A stretch of DNA of 64,000 nucleotides from Rhodobacteraceae bacterium HLUCCO07 (lineage in GTDB: Bacteria > Pseudomonadota > Alphaproteobacteria > Rhodobacterales > Rhodobacteraceae). Location: contig LJSU01000019.1 of NCBI GenBank assembly GCA_001314705.1, positions 186,001 to 250,000 on the forward strand, given 5' to 3'. Below, one piece after another: positions 9,698-19,149 of the stretch. A program made the translations under genes and the position numbers. Numbering within the stretch: position 1 is the first letter of the stretch; every line of letters starts with the position of its first letter. The notes beneath the pieces were generated by a model that searched no databases, was not told the DNA's origin, and saw nothing but the letters and a program-made list of their open reading frames with translations.

Positions 9698-10762
9698 ATG
9701 CTGACATTCACCATCCGACGGCTGGTTCTATCCGTGCCGACGCTCTTGTTCATCGCTCTTGTCATCTTCCTTCTGCTGCAACTCGCCCCCGGCGATCCGA
9801 TGGCGGAAGTCCCTTTGACCGTCCCGCCCGAGGTCAAGCAGAAGATGCGCGAGGCCCTGGGCCTCGGTCAGCCGATCCACGTGCAGTTCTGGAAATGGAT
9901 GGTCCAGATATTCTGGGTCGAGCCCCAGGTCCTCATTGACTACCTGACCAACAGAAGCGCGCTCTTCGGCTGGCTGCCCGACACGAATTTCTATGTCCCC
10001 TGCGGCTCCGACCCCCAAGGGGCGTGCGACCTGCGCGTGATCTCCTGGCAGACCCGTTCGCCGGTGATGGACATCGTCATACAGCGCCTGCCGCAAACGC
10101 TCTGGGTGGTGGGCATGGCCTATGTCGTGGGCATTCTCATCGCCATTCCCATCGGCATCTACTCGGCCTACCGGCAATACTCAGTCTTCGACCAGGCCGG
10201 GACCTTCATCACCATGATCGGCTTTTCGATCCCGCCCTTCTTCACCGGCCCGCTCCTGATCGTGATCTTCTCGGTGCAGTTGGGCTGGCTGCCCTTCATC
10301 TATGACACGAGCCACAGGGTCGAGGACTGGGACAGTTTCGTCTTTCAGCTCAGGCAGATGCTCATGCCGGTGATGGTCCTGGCGCTTCAGACGACGGCCC
10401 AGATCAGCCGCTTCATGCGCGCCGCGATGCTCGACAACCTCAATCAGGACTACGTGCGCACCGCCCGTGCCAAGGGCCTCTCCGAAGCGATCGTCGTCAT
10501 GATCCACGTCCTGCGCAATTCGATGATCCCGGTCGTCACCGTGATCGCATTGGGCCTGCCGGCCATCTTCGGTGGTGCCATCATCACCGAGGTCGTGTTC
10601 TCGGTGAACGGCATCGGCCAGTTGCTGATTACCGCGCTGTTCGCCAACGACTTGCCGATGGTGCAGACACTCACCTTCATGTTCGCCGTGCTCATCGTGC
10701 TGTTCAACCTGATCGCCGATATCCTGTACGGCCTTCTCGACCCGAGGATCCGCTATGACTGA
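9698..10762 (+). CDS. Peptide ABC transporter permease, DppB/OppB type
   Basis: A 354-residue inner-membrane protein with the OppB-type N-terminus (MLTFTIRRLVLSVPTLLFI), an N-terminal transmembrane helix, a periplasmic loop that is longer than usual and contains two Cys (about residues 105-115), and the BPD_transp_1 core. The cytoplasmic coupling loop RTARAKGLSEAIVVMIHVLR is the EAA motif that docks the ATPase. Its end overlaps the next permease by 8 bp, so the two are co-translated. Confidence 0.94.
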   Translation: MLTFTIRRLVLSVPTLLFIALVIFLLLQLAPGDPMAEVPLTVPPEVKQKMREALGLGQPIHVQFWKWMVQIFWVEPQVLIDYLTNRSALFGWLPDTNFYVPCGSDPQGACDLRVISWQTRSPVMDIVIQRLPQTLWVVGMAYVVGILIAIPIGIYSAYRQYSVFDQAGTFITMIGFSIPPFFTGPLLIVIFSVQLGWLPFIYDTSHRVEDWDSFVFQLRQMLMPVMVLALQTTAQISRFMRAAMLDNLNQDYVRTARAKGLSEAIVVMIHVLRNSMIPVVTVIALGLPAIFGGAIITEVVFSVNGIGQLLITALFANDLPMVQTLTFMFAVLIVLFNLIADILYGLLDPRIRYD

Positions 10763-11729
10763 TCCAACGCCCAACATCCCGCTCAATGCCCTTCAGGAGC
10801 CCACGATCACCCGGCCCGCGCGCTCGCAATGGCGCGATGTCTGGGACCAGTTCAAGCACCACAAGGGCGCGCTTCTGGGCGGCGGCTTTCTGATCTTCAT
10901 CACGTTTGCGGTCATATTCGGCGATCTGATCTGGCAACTCGACCCCAAGAAACTCGACATCCGCAACAAGGACGTTCGCCCGATCTACACGGTGATCTGG
11001 GACTCCGATGCCGAGGTCGGATGGGCGAACCCGCTGGGGACCGACAATCTCGGGCGCGACCAGCTTGCCCAGGTCATCGCGGGCGGGCGTGCCTCGATGG
11101 CTGTAGGCTGGGCCGCGATGCTCCTGACGATGCTGATCGGCACCACGATCGGCGTACTGTCCGGTTTTTTCAAGCGGCTCGACGGGCCATTGATGCGCTT
11201 CACGGACCTTGTGCTCTCATTGCCCATCCTTCCACTTCTGCTGGTCGCGGTGACGCTTTTCCGGCAGCCGCTCCGGTCGAACTTCGGCCCTGAAATGGGC
11301 ATGTTCATCCTCATCGTGGGGGTCATCAGCGTGACGTCGTGGATGCAGGCCGCACGGATCGTGCGGGGCGACATCCTCGCCCTGAAAGAGCGCGAATTCA
11401 TTCTCGCGGCGCGCGCCGCGGGAACCACGTCGCGTGGCATCATCTTCCGTCACCTCCTGCCCAACGTGCTCTCGCCGTTGATGGTCTCGGCGACACTTGG
11501 GCTGGCCACCGCGATCATTACCGAGAGCGCCCTGTCGTTCCTCGGCGTCGGGTTCCCCTCGGATTTCCCGACATGGGGCAAGATGCTGGCCGACGCGGTG
11601 CCACGGATGCAGGAATATCCCGAACGTGTGCTGCTGCCCGGCATGATGATCTCGCTCACCGTCCTGTCGGTGAATTACCTGGGCGACGGGTTGCGCGATG
11701 CGCTCGACCCGCGCATCCGCGGGCGCTGA
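10755..11729 (+). CDS. Peptide ABC transporter permease, DppC/OppC type
   Basis: A 324-residue second permease. The OppC N-terminal segment (SQWRDVWDQFKHHKGALLGG) precedes the first helix, and the NPLGTDNLGRDQLAQVIAGG motif is the classic DppC signature before the transport domain. The EAA loop is AARAAGTTSRGIIFRHLLPN. It pairs with the DppB-type protein, and the fused ATPase is encoded on the other strand. A terminator follows 21 bp downstream, closing the plus-strand operon. Confidence 0.94.
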   Translation: MTDPTPNIPLNALQEPTITRPARSQWRDVWDQFKHHKGALLGGGFLIFITFAVIFGDLIWQLDPKKLDIRNKDVRPIYTVIWDSDAEVGWANPLGTDNLGRDQLAQVIAGGRASMAVGWAAMLLTMLIGTTIGVLSGFFKRLDGPLMRFTDLVLSLPILPLLLVAVTLFRQPLRSNFGPEMGMFILIVGVISVTSWMQAARIVRGDILALKEREFILAARAAGTTSRGIIFRHLLPNVLSPLMVSATLGLATAIITESALSFLGVGFPSDFPTWGKMLADAVPRMQEYPERVLLPGMMISLTVLSVNYLGDGLRDALDPRIRGR

Positions 11730-11750
11730 CGAAAAAAGAACCGCGATCAC

Positions 11751-11781
11751 CGGCCCGCCCAAGTGGCGGGCCGTTTCTCTT
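11751..11781 (+). terminator. Rho-independent terminator of the peptide permease operon
   Basis: A 9-bp perfect stem CGGCCCGCC/GGCGGGCCG with a 5-nt loop is followed by TTTCTCTT, 21 bp after the second permease stop. Confidence 0.85.
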
Positions 11782-11937
11782 GGTCGGTCAGCTCATCCTG
11801 AACCAGTGTTTCACGACAAGCCATGAATTGGGAAATCCTCCCGCGCAGGACAAGGCTCGCACGCACCCGAAGGCTTGATATACGCGATCGAGTTCCGCAT
11901 CTGGAACGAAATTCCTCATGCGACCGAAAGGTACCCC

Positions 11938-12996
11938 ATGTTCGAGAGCTTCGGTTTTGACACGTTGACCGCGCCAAAGGCGGCGGTCTGGTTCGCACTC
12001 GCGCTCGGTCTCGCCTTCGGCGCACTCGGCCAGATCACCCGTTTCTGTTTTCGCCGCATCATTGACGGCGACGACCGGGGACAGGCCACGGGCGTGTGGC
12101 TGACCGCGCTGGCGGTGGCAGTGCTGGGCACCCAGGGGGCAGTCGCACAAGGCTGGATCGCCTTTGACGATCACCGCTTCATGGCAGCCGGCCTGCCGGT
12201 GCTGGCCATCGTTCTGGGCGGTCTGATGTTCGGCGCCGGCATGATCCTGACACGGGGCTGCATCTCTCGCCTGACGGTGCTGAGCGGCACAGGCAACCTG
12301 CGCGCGGCACTGGTGCTGGTGGCCTTTGCCGTGGTGGCCCATGCAACGCTCAAGGGCGTGCTCGCCCCGCTGCGCACCGCGCTGGGCAGTATCACGCTCG
12401 ATGTCACCCCTGCCCTGCCCGGTCCCGCACTGGTTTGGGCCGGGCTCGTCGCGCTGGTCGCCCTTGCTTTCGCACTCCGTTCGGGCAACCGCACCGGTAC
12501 GCTGGTGCTGGCGGGCCTGCTCGGCGCGCTGGTTCCGCTTGGCTGGGTCGGCACCGGGTTCATCCTGTTTGATGAGTTCGACCCGATCCCGCTGGCTTCG
12601 CTGTCCTTCACCGCCCCCACGACCGAAGCGCTGTTCTACACCATGGCCTCGACCGCCGTGGAGCCCGGGTTCGGTGCCGGTCTGGTGGGGGGCGTTCTGG
12701 TCGGTGCCGCACTCGCCGCACTGCTCCGCGGACAGTTCCACTGGGCCAGTTTCGAAAGCGCGCACCAGACCGGGCGTTACATGACCGGTGCGGCGCTGAT
12801 GGGCATGGGCGGCGTGCTTGCCGGCGGCTGCACCGTGGGTGCCGGCCTGTCGGGGATACCGACCCTGTCGATCGCCGCGATCCTTGCGATACTCTCCATC
12901 GGCGCAGGCGGCTGGGCCATGCGTGGCGGGCTCAGTGCAGTTTCCTCTGCACCCGCCGGATCAGCCACCAGACAAGCCCCACAACCGGCAGAGTGA
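11938..12996 (+). CDS. YeeE/YedE family membrane transporter (thiosulfate/sulfur import type)
   Basis: A 352-residue polytopic inner-membrane protein. The conserved cysteine motifs of the YeeE/YedE (TsuA) family are present: RFCFRR near residue 35, TRGCISRL near 105 and GGCTVGAGLSG near 305; in TsuA such cysteines line the thiosulfate path. I chose the ATG at 11938 because GAAAGG lies 7-8 nt upstream; the frame is open further upstream but the added residues are not hydrophobic and look non-coding. Its 3' end overlaps the convergent DUF3422 gene by 65 bp. No TusA partner gene is adjacent, so the exact substrate is unclear. Confidence 0.85.
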   Translation: MFESFGFDTLTAPKAAVWFALALGLAFGALGQITRFCFRRIIDGDDRGQATGVWLTALAVAVLGTQGAVAQGWIAFDDHRFMAAGLPVLAIVLGGLMFGAGMILTRGCISRLTVLSGTGNLRAALVLVAFAVVAHATLKGVLAPLRTALGSITLDVTPALPGPALVWAGLVALVALAFALRSGNRTGTLVLAGLLGALVPLGWVGTGFILFDEFDPIPLASLSFTAPTTEALFYTMASTAVEPGFGAGLVGGVLVGAALAALLRGQFHWASFESAHQTGRYMTGAALMGMGGVLAGGCTVGAGLSGIPTLSIAAILAILSIGAGGWAMRGGLSAVSSAPAGSATRQAPQPAE

Positions 12997-14209
12997 TCGC
13001 CGCGATGATGGTCCCCTTGGGCAGGCCCATCGCCTCGGCCAACGGATAAAGCGCATAGGCGGCCAGCGACACCGCGTAATAGCTGATCGCCACCACCGAA
13101 AGCCCCTCGACCGTGCGTTGCAACCGCAGTTGCAGATCGGATCGCCGGTCCATGCTCTCAAGCAGCGCCTGGTTCTGCGCGCTGCGCTCTACATCGACCC
13201 GCGTGCGCAGCAGGTTCGCCGCCCGCGCCGCCCGCGCCACCATCACCTGGAGCCGCGCCTCGGTGGCCCTGACCGTCCGCATCGCCGGGTCGAACCGACG
13301 CAGCATGAACTCTGCAAAGGTCTGCCGCCCGGCGAACCGCGCCTCGCGCATCACCTCGACGCGCTCATGCACCAGCCGCTCATAAGCGGCCGTTGCGGAG
13401 AACCGGAACGAGGTCTGCGCGGCAATCTGTTCCAGCGTCCCCGACACTTCCAGCAACTGACCAAGCGTTTCCTCCGCCGGACGCGCCTTTTCGCCCATGT
13501 CGTCCACCAGATCGGTCAGCCGTGCACCCGTCCGCGCCAATTCCGGCGAAAGCGCGCGGGCCCGCGCAAATCCCAGCAGCGAAAGCGTCTTGTAGGTCTC
13601 GATCTCGCAGAGCCGCTGCACGATCCGCCCGACCCGTCGCCGGCCCACCCCGTCAGAGACAAACACCGCGAACCGCAGATGCCCCGCCGGGTCGATCCGG
13701 AAGTCACCTGCGATCACCGCCGCATCGTCCAGCACGTGACTGGCCGCAAGGCTCTCGGGCACGAACCAGTCGGCCATGCATTTCGCGATCCCCGCTGCGT
13801 CCCTGTCTCCGCGCGCCTCCACCCGGATCAGCGCCGAGGTGATCCGCTGGCCCGGCGCCGCCCCGAGCCAATCCGCTGGAAACACCTCGAAATCGCTCGG
13901 ATCAAAGGCCCGCGGTGAAAGTCTTCCTGAAAAGGCGGTGTAGGTCACGACCTCGGTATGGCTCTCCCATTTGATCCAGTGCCGCCCCACCGGGCCGAAA
14001 TAATGCGTGGCATCGGGCTTGGGATGCGGTGCGCCATGCCGGTCCAGAAGCGCGCAGAGATGCGCCATGTCCTCGGCCCGGTCGCGCCCCGCCGCGTTCC
14101 CCGGCCGCTTCAGCGCCAGGAACACCGCCGTGCACGGCACGTCGAGCGCTGGAAAGGGCCGCGCGTGCATCTCGTTGGCAAGCTCGTATCTGAGCGGATG
14201 ATCTTCCAC
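12932..14209 (-). CDS. DUF3422 family membrane-anchored protein
   Basis: A protein of about 425 residues matching the DUF3422 family of alphaproteobacteria, function unknown. The family-typical HPLRYELANEMHARPFP lies at the N-terminus and HYFGPVGRHWIKWESHTEV follows around residue 85. The middle part is helical and rich in Arg and Glu. Two C-terminal hydrophobic helices (AISYYAVSLAAYALYPLAEA and IIAAITLPVVGLVWWLI) anchor it in the membrane. I chose the GTG at 14209, behind GGGGACGGGA and just before the conserved block; a TTG at 14269 would add 20 residues. It ends inside the convergent YeeE gene. Confidence 0.82.
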   Translation of the reverse strand: MEDHPLRYELANEMHARPFPALDVPCTAVFLALKRPGNAAGRDRAEDMAHLCALLDRHGAPHPKPDATHYFGPVGRHWIKWESHTEVVTYTAFSGRLSPRAFDPSDFEVFPADWLGAAPGQRITSALIRVEARGDRDAAGIAKCMADWFVPESLAASHVLDDAAVIAGDFRIDPAGHLRFAVFVSDGVGRRRVGRIVQRLCEIETYKTLSLLGFARARALSPELARTGARLTDLVDDMGEKARPAEETLGQLLEVSGTLEQIAAQTSFRFSATAAYERLVHERVEVMREARFAGRQTFAEFMLRRFDPAMRTVRATEARLQVMVARAARAANLLRTRVDVERSAQNQALLESMDRRSDLQLRLQRTVEGLSVVAISYYAVSLAAYALYPLAEAMGLPKGTIIAAITLPVVGLVWWLIRRVQRKLH

Positions 14210-14290
14210 CGGTCCCGTCCCCGCATCGCTTTGCTCGGGCCAGAATACCCGCTCGGCCGCACTACTCAATCGGCCAAAACCGCGCGGGGG

Positions 14291-15049
14291 TCAGCCGTAG
14301 TCCGGCGCGCGTTTCCCGGCCATGGCCGCGACGCTCTCGGAGAATTCCGGACCCTGCAGCTGCGCCGCGAACAGTTTCGATTCCGCCGCCATGCACTCGG
14401 CCACCGCCTCGTGCCCCTGCCGGATCAACCCTTTCGACAGCTTCATCGCCACCGGCGCCGACGCCGCCACGCCGCGCGCGATCTCCGCGACCGATTCCAT
14501 CAGTTCCGCATCGGGGAACACCCGCGCCACCAGCCCGAACCGCTCGGCCTCGCCCGCGCTCAACGTCCGCCCGGCCAACAGCATGTCATTGGCCACCGCC
14601 ATGCCCACCGCGGCAGGCAACAAGAGCGACGAGCCCGCCTCCGGCACCAGCCCCAGCTTCACGAAGGGCGCGCCCAGGGTTGCGCTCTCCGCCGCATAGA
14701 CAAGGTCGCAATGAAGCAGCATGGTCAGCCCGATCCCGATCCCGGGGCCATTGACCGCCGCGATCACCGGCTTGGGGCAATCACGGATCGCGTTCAGGAA
14801 GCGCCAGACCGGCGGCACCTCGGCCTCGCGATCGCCCTTGGCAAAATCCGTGAGGTCATTGCCCGCGGTGAACATGTCCCCCGCCCCGGTGATGACAAGC
14901 GCCCGGTCCGCATCGTTGCCGGCATAAGCCTCCAGCGCATCGGCCATCGCGCCATACATGTCCTGGGTCAGCGCGTTCTTCTTCTCGAGACGCGCGATGC
15001 TCAGCGTGACGACCCGCCCCTCACGGGTGATGATGATGTTCTCGCTCAT
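14291..15049 (-). CDS. Enoyl-CoA hydratase/isomerase family protein
   Basis: A 252-residue crotonase-fold enzyme. The first oxyanion-hole segment is TGAGDMFTAGNDLTDF and the second is AAVNGPGIGIGLTMLLHCDL. The first catalytic Glu of classical enoyl-CoA hydratase (GGDE region) is not obvious, and the second Glu region reads KLGLVPEAGSSLLLP, so it could be an isomerase-like crotonase. I chose the ATG at 15049 (MSENIIITREG); the frame extends upstream without homology. It lies 81 bp downstream of the DUF3422 start region on the same strand and may share its transcript. Confidence 0.87.
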   Translation of the reverse strand: MSENIIITREGRVVTLSIARLEKKNALTQDMYGAMADALEAYAGNDADRALVITGAGDMFTAGNDLTDFAKGDREAEVPPVWRFLNAIRDCPKPVIAAVNGPGIGIGLTMLLHCDLVYAAESATLGAPFVKLGLVPEAGSSLLLPAAVGMAVANDMLLAGRTLSAGEAERFGLVARVFPDAELMESVAEIARGVAASAPVAMKLSKGLIRQGHEAVAECMAAESKLFAAQLQGPEFSESVAAMAGKRAPDYG

Positions 15050-15151
15050 GGAAACTCTCCCCTCCGGCGTTTCCCATCTGCTAGGCCATCCCCGCCGCCC
15101 GATCAACGCGCCATCCACATGCCGTTGCGGCAGGGCTCACTCAGGAAACCC

Positions 15152-15185
15152 CTTCATCTTGCCCCAAATACTCCCGCCGGAGGCG
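15152..15185 (-). repeat. 34-bp dispersed repeat (copy 1 of 2 identical)
   Basis: The segment is identical to 39460-39493 and partly matched at 46074-46097. On the minus strand it reads CTCCGGCGGGAGTATTTGGG and onward, a weak CTCC/GGAG hairpin followed by TATTT. In each case it lies downstream of a minus-strand gene, here beyond the pntAB terminator. Confidence 0.7.
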
Positions 15186-15205
15186 TCCCACGCCATCGCG
15201 ACGCC

Positions 15206-15258
15206 CCGCCCCCTCTGGCGAACGGGGTGGGTGGGCGGGCGTTCGCCAGAGGGGGCGG
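15206..15258. repeat. 19-bp perfect inverted repeat
   Basis: The 19-bp arms 15206-15224 and 15240-15258 are exact reverse complements (CCGCCCCCTCTGGCGAACG), separated by a 15-bp G-rich loop. The structure stands just past the pntAB terminator. It lacks a T tract, so it is more likely a dispersed palindromic element or a protein site than a second terminator. Confidence 0.75.
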
Positions 15259-15263
15259 CCACG

Positions 15264-15293
15264 AAAAAGGGCGCCCCCGGGGGCGCCCCTTTC
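15264..15293 (-). terminator. Rho-independent terminator of pntAB
   Basis: On the minus strand GGGCGCCCCC/GGGGGCGCCC forms a 10-bp stem followed by TTTTT (complement of 15264-15268), 20 bp after the pntB stop. Confidence 0.85.
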
Positions 15294-15312
15294 CAATCCA
15301 TGTTGCTTCGCA

Positions 15313-16797
15313 TCAGTCGAGCAGCGACAGCAACTTGTCGAGGCTGGCCTTGGCATCGCCATAGAACATCCGCGTGTTCTCCTTGAAGAAGAGCGGGTTC
15401 TCGATCCCCGAATAGCCGGTGCCCTGCCCGCGCTTTGACACGAACACCTGCTTGGCCTTCCACACCTCCAGCACCGGCATCCCGGCGATGGGACTGTTGG
15501 GATCGTCCTGTGCGGCCGGGTTCACGATGTCGTTGGAGCCGATCACGATCACCACGTCGGTATCGGGGAAATCCTCGTTGATCTCGTCCATCTCCATCAC
15601 GATGTCATAGGGCACCTTGGCCTCGGCCAACAGCACGTTCATGTGCCCCGGCAGACGCCCCGCCACCGGGTGAATGGCGAACCGCACCTCCTTGCCCTTG
15701 GCACGCAACCGCTTGGTCAGCTCGCTGACCGATTGCTGTGCCTGCGCCACCGCCATGCCGTAGCCCGGCACGATGATCACGCTGTCGGCCTCATCGAGCG
15801 CCTGCGCCACGCCATCGGCCTCGATGGCGATCTGCTCGCCCTCGACCTCCATCGCCGGGCCCGACGTGCCGCCGAACCCGCCGAGGATCACGCTCACGAA
15901 ATGCCGGTTCATCGCCTTGCACATGATGTAGCTCAGGATCGCCCCCGAGCTGCCCACCAGTGCGCCCACCACGATCAAAAGGTCATTGCCAAGGCTGAAC
16001 CCGATCGCCGCCGCGGCCCATCCCGAATAGGAGTTGAGCATCGAAACGACCACCGGCATGTCGGCCCCGCCGATCCCCATGATCAGGTGATACCCGATGA
16101 AAAACGCCAGCAAAGTGAGCGCGATCAGCGTCCACATGCCCGCACCACCCAGATAGAGCGCCGCGACCACCAGCGACAGGATCGCCGCACCGGCATTGAG
16201 CATGTGCCCGCCCGGCAGTTTCTTCGCCGCGCTGTCGACCTTGCCGGCCAGCTTGCCATAGGCAATGACCGAGCCGGTGAAGGTCACCGCGCCGATCCAG
16301 ATGCCCAGCATCAGCTCGACCTTGAGGATGTTGATCTCCACCGCCGTCTTCTTGGCGACGATCGCGGCAAAGCCGGTGAACTGCTTGGCGAAATCCATCG
16401 CTTCGAGCGAGGCTTCCTCGAGCCGCGGAAAGGCCAGCCCGGCCTCGCCGAAGGCCGCGGCAACGCGCCCCATCTCGAAATCGGCATTGAGCCCGACAAA
16501 CACCGCCGCCAGCCCGACAAGGCTGTGCATGATCGCCACCAGCTCGGGCATCTGCGTCATCTGCACCCGCGTGGCCAGCTGATAACCGACGACGCCCCCG
16601 GCGCCGATCAGCACCAGCGACAACAGCCAAAGGCCCTGCCCGGGTCCGACCAGCGTCGCCAGCACGGCAATCGCCATGCCGACGATCCCGTACCAGATCG
16701 CGCGCTTGGCGCTTTCCTGCCCGCTCAATCCGCCAAGGCTTAGGATGAAGAGAACCGCCGCGACCGCATAGGCCGCTATCGTGAATCCGAAGTCCAT
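15313..16797 (-). CDS. pntB: NAD(P) transhydrogenase subunit beta
   Basis: A 494-residue subunit of the proton-translocating transhydrogenase, which uses the proton-motive force to move hydride from NADH to NADP+. The N-terminal half is polytopic (domain II). The C-terminal NADP-binding domain III shows [18 protein letters not shown], the [21 protein letters not shown] segment and [13 protein letters not shown], all hallmark PntB motifs. It follows pntA by 13 bp in the same operon, and a terminator stands directly downstream. Confidence 0.97.
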   Translation of the reverse strand: MDFGFTIAAYAVAAVLFILSLGGLSGQESAKRAIWYGIVGMAIAVLATLVGPGQGLWLLSLVLIGAGGVVGYQLATRVQMTQMPELVAIMHSLVGLAAVFVGLNADFEMGRVAAAFGEAGLAFPRLEEASLEAMDFAKQFTGFAAIVAKKTAVEINILKVELMLGIWIGAVTFTGSVIAYGKLAGKVDSAAKKLPGGHMLNAGAAILSLVVAALYLGGAGMWTLIALTLLAFFIGYHLIMGIGGADMPVVVSMLNSYSGWAAAAIGFSLGNDLLIVVGALVGSSGAILSYIMCKAMNRHFVSVILGGFGGTSGPAMEVEGEQIAIEADGVAQALDEADSVIIVPGYGMAVAQAQQSVSELTKRLRAKGKEVRFAIHPVAGRLPGHMNVLLAEAKVPYDIVMEMDEINEDFPDTDVVIVIGSNDIVNPAAQDDPNSPIAGMPVLEVWKAKQVFVSKRGQGTGYSGIENPLFFKENTRMFYGDAKASLDKLLSLLD

Positions 16798-16810
16798 AAT
16801 CCCCTCCGCC

Positions 16811-18382
16811 TTATGATTTCTGGAACATGGCGAGCATGCGCCGTGTCACGAGAAAGCCGCCGAATATGTTGATCCCGGCCATGAAGACCGCGAGCGCGGC
16901 AAGGATCGTGATCAGAGCCGAGCTTGAGCCGATCTGCATCAGCGCGCCGAGGATGATGATCGACGAGATCGCGTTCGTCACCGCCATGAGCGGCGTGTGC
17001 AGGCTGTGGCTCACGCCCCATATCACCTGGAAGCCGACGAAGACCGACAGCAGGAAGACGATGAAGTGCTGCATGAAACTCGCCGGGGCCACCAGCCCCA
17101 CCGACAGCACCAGCGCCGCACCGATGGCCAGGAGCGTCACCTGCTGCTTGGTCTGCGCCTTGAACGCGGCCACCTCTGCGGCGCGTTTCTCCTCGGGCGT
17201 CAGTTCCTTGGGTTTCTCCTGCGGGCGCGCCGCGATCGCCGCCACCTTGGGCGGCGGTGGCGGGAACGTGATCTCGCCCTCGAAGGCCACGGTCGCGCCG
17301 CGGATCACGTCGTCATCCATGTCATGATTGATCTGGCCATCCTTCTCGGGGGTCAGATCGGTCATCATGTGACGGATATTGGTGGCATAGAGCAGCGACG
17401 CCTGCGTCGCCATCCGGCTCGGGAAATCGGTATAGCCGATGATGGTGACGCCGTTGTCGGTCACGACCTTCTCGTCGGCGACCGTGCCCTCGACATTGCC
17501 GCCCTTCTCGGCGGCAAGGTCCACGATGACCGAACCGCGCCGCATCGCCTTCACCATGTCCTCGAGCCACAGCTTGGGCGCCTCGCGGTTGGGGATCAAC
17601 GCAGTGGTGATCACGATATCCATGTCGGGCGCCAATTCGCGGAACTTGGCCAGTTGCGCCTCGCGGAACTCGGGGCTCGAAACGCTGGCATAACCGCCGG
17701 TGGCCGCGCCGTCCTGCTGTTCCTCCTCGAAATCGAGATAGACGAACTCGGCGCCCATCGATTCGACCTGCTCGGCCACCTCGGGGCGCACGTCAAAGGC
17801 ATAGACCACCGCACCAAGGCTCACCGCGGCCCCGATCGCGGCCAACCCGGCCACGCCCGCACCCACGACCAGAACCCGCGCCGGCGGCACCTTGCCCGCG
17901 GCAGTGATCTGGCCGGTGAAGAAACGGCCATAATTGTTGCCCGCCTCGATCACCGCGCGATAACCCGCGATATTGGCCATCGAGGAAAGCGCGTCCATCT
18001 TCTGCGCCCGGCTGATGCGCGGCACCATCTCCATCGCGATGACGTTGGCGCCCTTTTCCTTCGCCATTTCCAGCCCGGCCTCGTTCCCGCCCGGATTGAA
18101 AAACGAAATCAGCGTCTTGTTCTTGGTCAGACGGCCCATCTCCTCGTCCGTGGGGATGCGCACCTTGGCGATGATATCGGCGTCCTTCCACAGCGCGTTG
18201 GCGGTCTTCTTGATCGTGACCCCGGCCTCCTTGTAGGCCGCGTCGGTAAAGCCCGCGGCCGCTCCCGCGCCGGTCTCGATCAGGCATTCATATCCCAGCT
18301 TCTGCAATTGCAGCGCCGAGTCCGGGGTCATCGCGACGCGCGCTTCCCCCTCGATGACTTCCTTTGGCGTTCCGATTTTCAC
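16811..18382 (-). CDS. pntA: NAD(P) transhydrogenase subunit alpha
   Basis: A 523-residue subunit. The NAD-binding domain I begins [20 protein letters not shown]; the Rossmann segment [21 protein letters not shown] lies near residue 170, and the Ala/Pro/Lys linker ([17 protein letters not shown]) leads to C-terminal transmembrane helices. I chose the GTG at 18382, preceded by AAGGGAAG about 8 nt away and giving the conserved N-terminus; the frame is open for 19 more codons upstream without family similarity. This is the undivided alpha subunit, not the split PntAA/PntAB form known in some alphaproteobacteria. Confidence 0.96.
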   Translation of the reverse strand: MKIGTPKEVIEGEARVAMTPDSALQLQKLGYECLIETGAGAAAGFTDAAYKEAGVTIKKTANALWKDADIIAKVRIPTDEEMGRLTKNKTLISFFNPGGNEAGLEMAKEKGANVIAMEMVPRISRAQKMDALSSMANIAGYRAVIEAGNNYGRFFTGQITAAGKVPPARVLVVGAGVAGLAAIGAAVSLGAVVYAFDVRPEVAEQVESMGAEFVYLDFEEEQQDGAATGGYASVSSPEFREAQLAKFRELAPDMDIVITTALIPNREAPKLWLEDMVKAMRRGSVIVDLAAEKGGNVEGTVADEKVVTDNGVTIIGYTDFPSRMATQASLLYATNIRHMMTDLTPEKDGQINHDMDDDVIRGATVAFEGEITFPPPPPKVAAIAARPQEKPKELTPEEKRAAEVAAFKAQTKQQVTLLAIGAALVLSVGLVAPASFMQHFIVFLLSVFVGFQVIWGVSHSLHTPLMAVTNAISSIIILGALMQIGSSSALITILAALAVFMAGINIFGGFLVTRRMLAMFQKS

Positions 18383-18547
18383 CTTGTCACTTCCCTTTTC
18401 GTTTCTGTTCGCCGCACCCCGCGGCGCGGCCCCTGGCATGGCTGGCTGCCCTTATGGCATATCGCTTGTCGATCTTCGATTGCCGCAATGTCGCATTGCA
18501 ACCCTGTTTTGTCGCTTGAGGTTCCATGCCGTCGGATTCCCCCTCCG

Positions 18548-19000
18548 TCAAACCCAACGCCGCGTCTTTTGGCAGTAGCGCGCGAAATCGGCGCGAAACT
18601 TGCGGCGCAGGCGGTTTTCCTCGGGAATGATGAAATGTCGCTCGATCCACCAAACAAAGACCGGCACCAGCGGCAGCGCGAGAACCGCGTCCCAGTAAAG
18701 GATACAGCCCAGAAGGATCAGCGCGTCGCCCAGGTAGATCGGGTTGCGCGTGCGCGAGAATATGCCCGTCTGCACCAGCGCATCGGCCTCGCGATGTGGA
18801 ATGATCGTGGTGCGCTGGCGCCGCATCTCGTGAACCGCCAGCGCCATCAGCAACAGCCCCGCCCCGACCAGCAGCCCGCCAAGGAAATCCGCCGGGGCAC
18901 CGCCGAAGCTCAACCCCATCGGATAATAGCTCGCCTGCCAGCAGGCCAACCCGAGGCACAGCGCCAGCCAGGCCGGCGGAATGTCGATCCATTTCAGCAT
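18548..19000 (-). CDS. Isoprenylcysteine carboxyl methyltransferase-like membrane protein
   Basis: A 150-residue integral membrane protein with four hydrophobic segments. The C-terminal motifs SRTRNPIYLGDALILLG and HFIIPEENRLRRKFRADFARY match the ICMT/PEMT-like family (SAM-dependent methylation of lipids or small molecules). I chose the ATG at 19000, which has a full AGGAGGTG ribosome site upstream. The next plus-strand gene (SDR) starts 149 bp away, so the pair is divergent. Its substrate in bacteria is unknown. Confidence 0.84.
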   Translation of the reverse strand: MLKWIDIPPAWLALCLGLACWQASYYPMGLSFGGAPADFLGGLLVGAGLLLMALAVHEMRRQRTTIIPHREADALVQTGIFSRTRNPIYLGDALILLGCILYWDAVLALPLVPVFVWWIERHFIIPEENRLRRKFRADFARYCQKTRRWV

Positions 19001-19149
19001 CCGCGTGTCGCACCTCCTGTGCCCGTACAGCTTCGCGTTACGGCATATACACATTCAACCATCCGCATGTCGACTGCCATGACGGAACGACATCCCTTGC
19101 CCCCTGCTATCGCGTCGCTACTGTGGGCGCAAATCAGGAGGGACATGCA

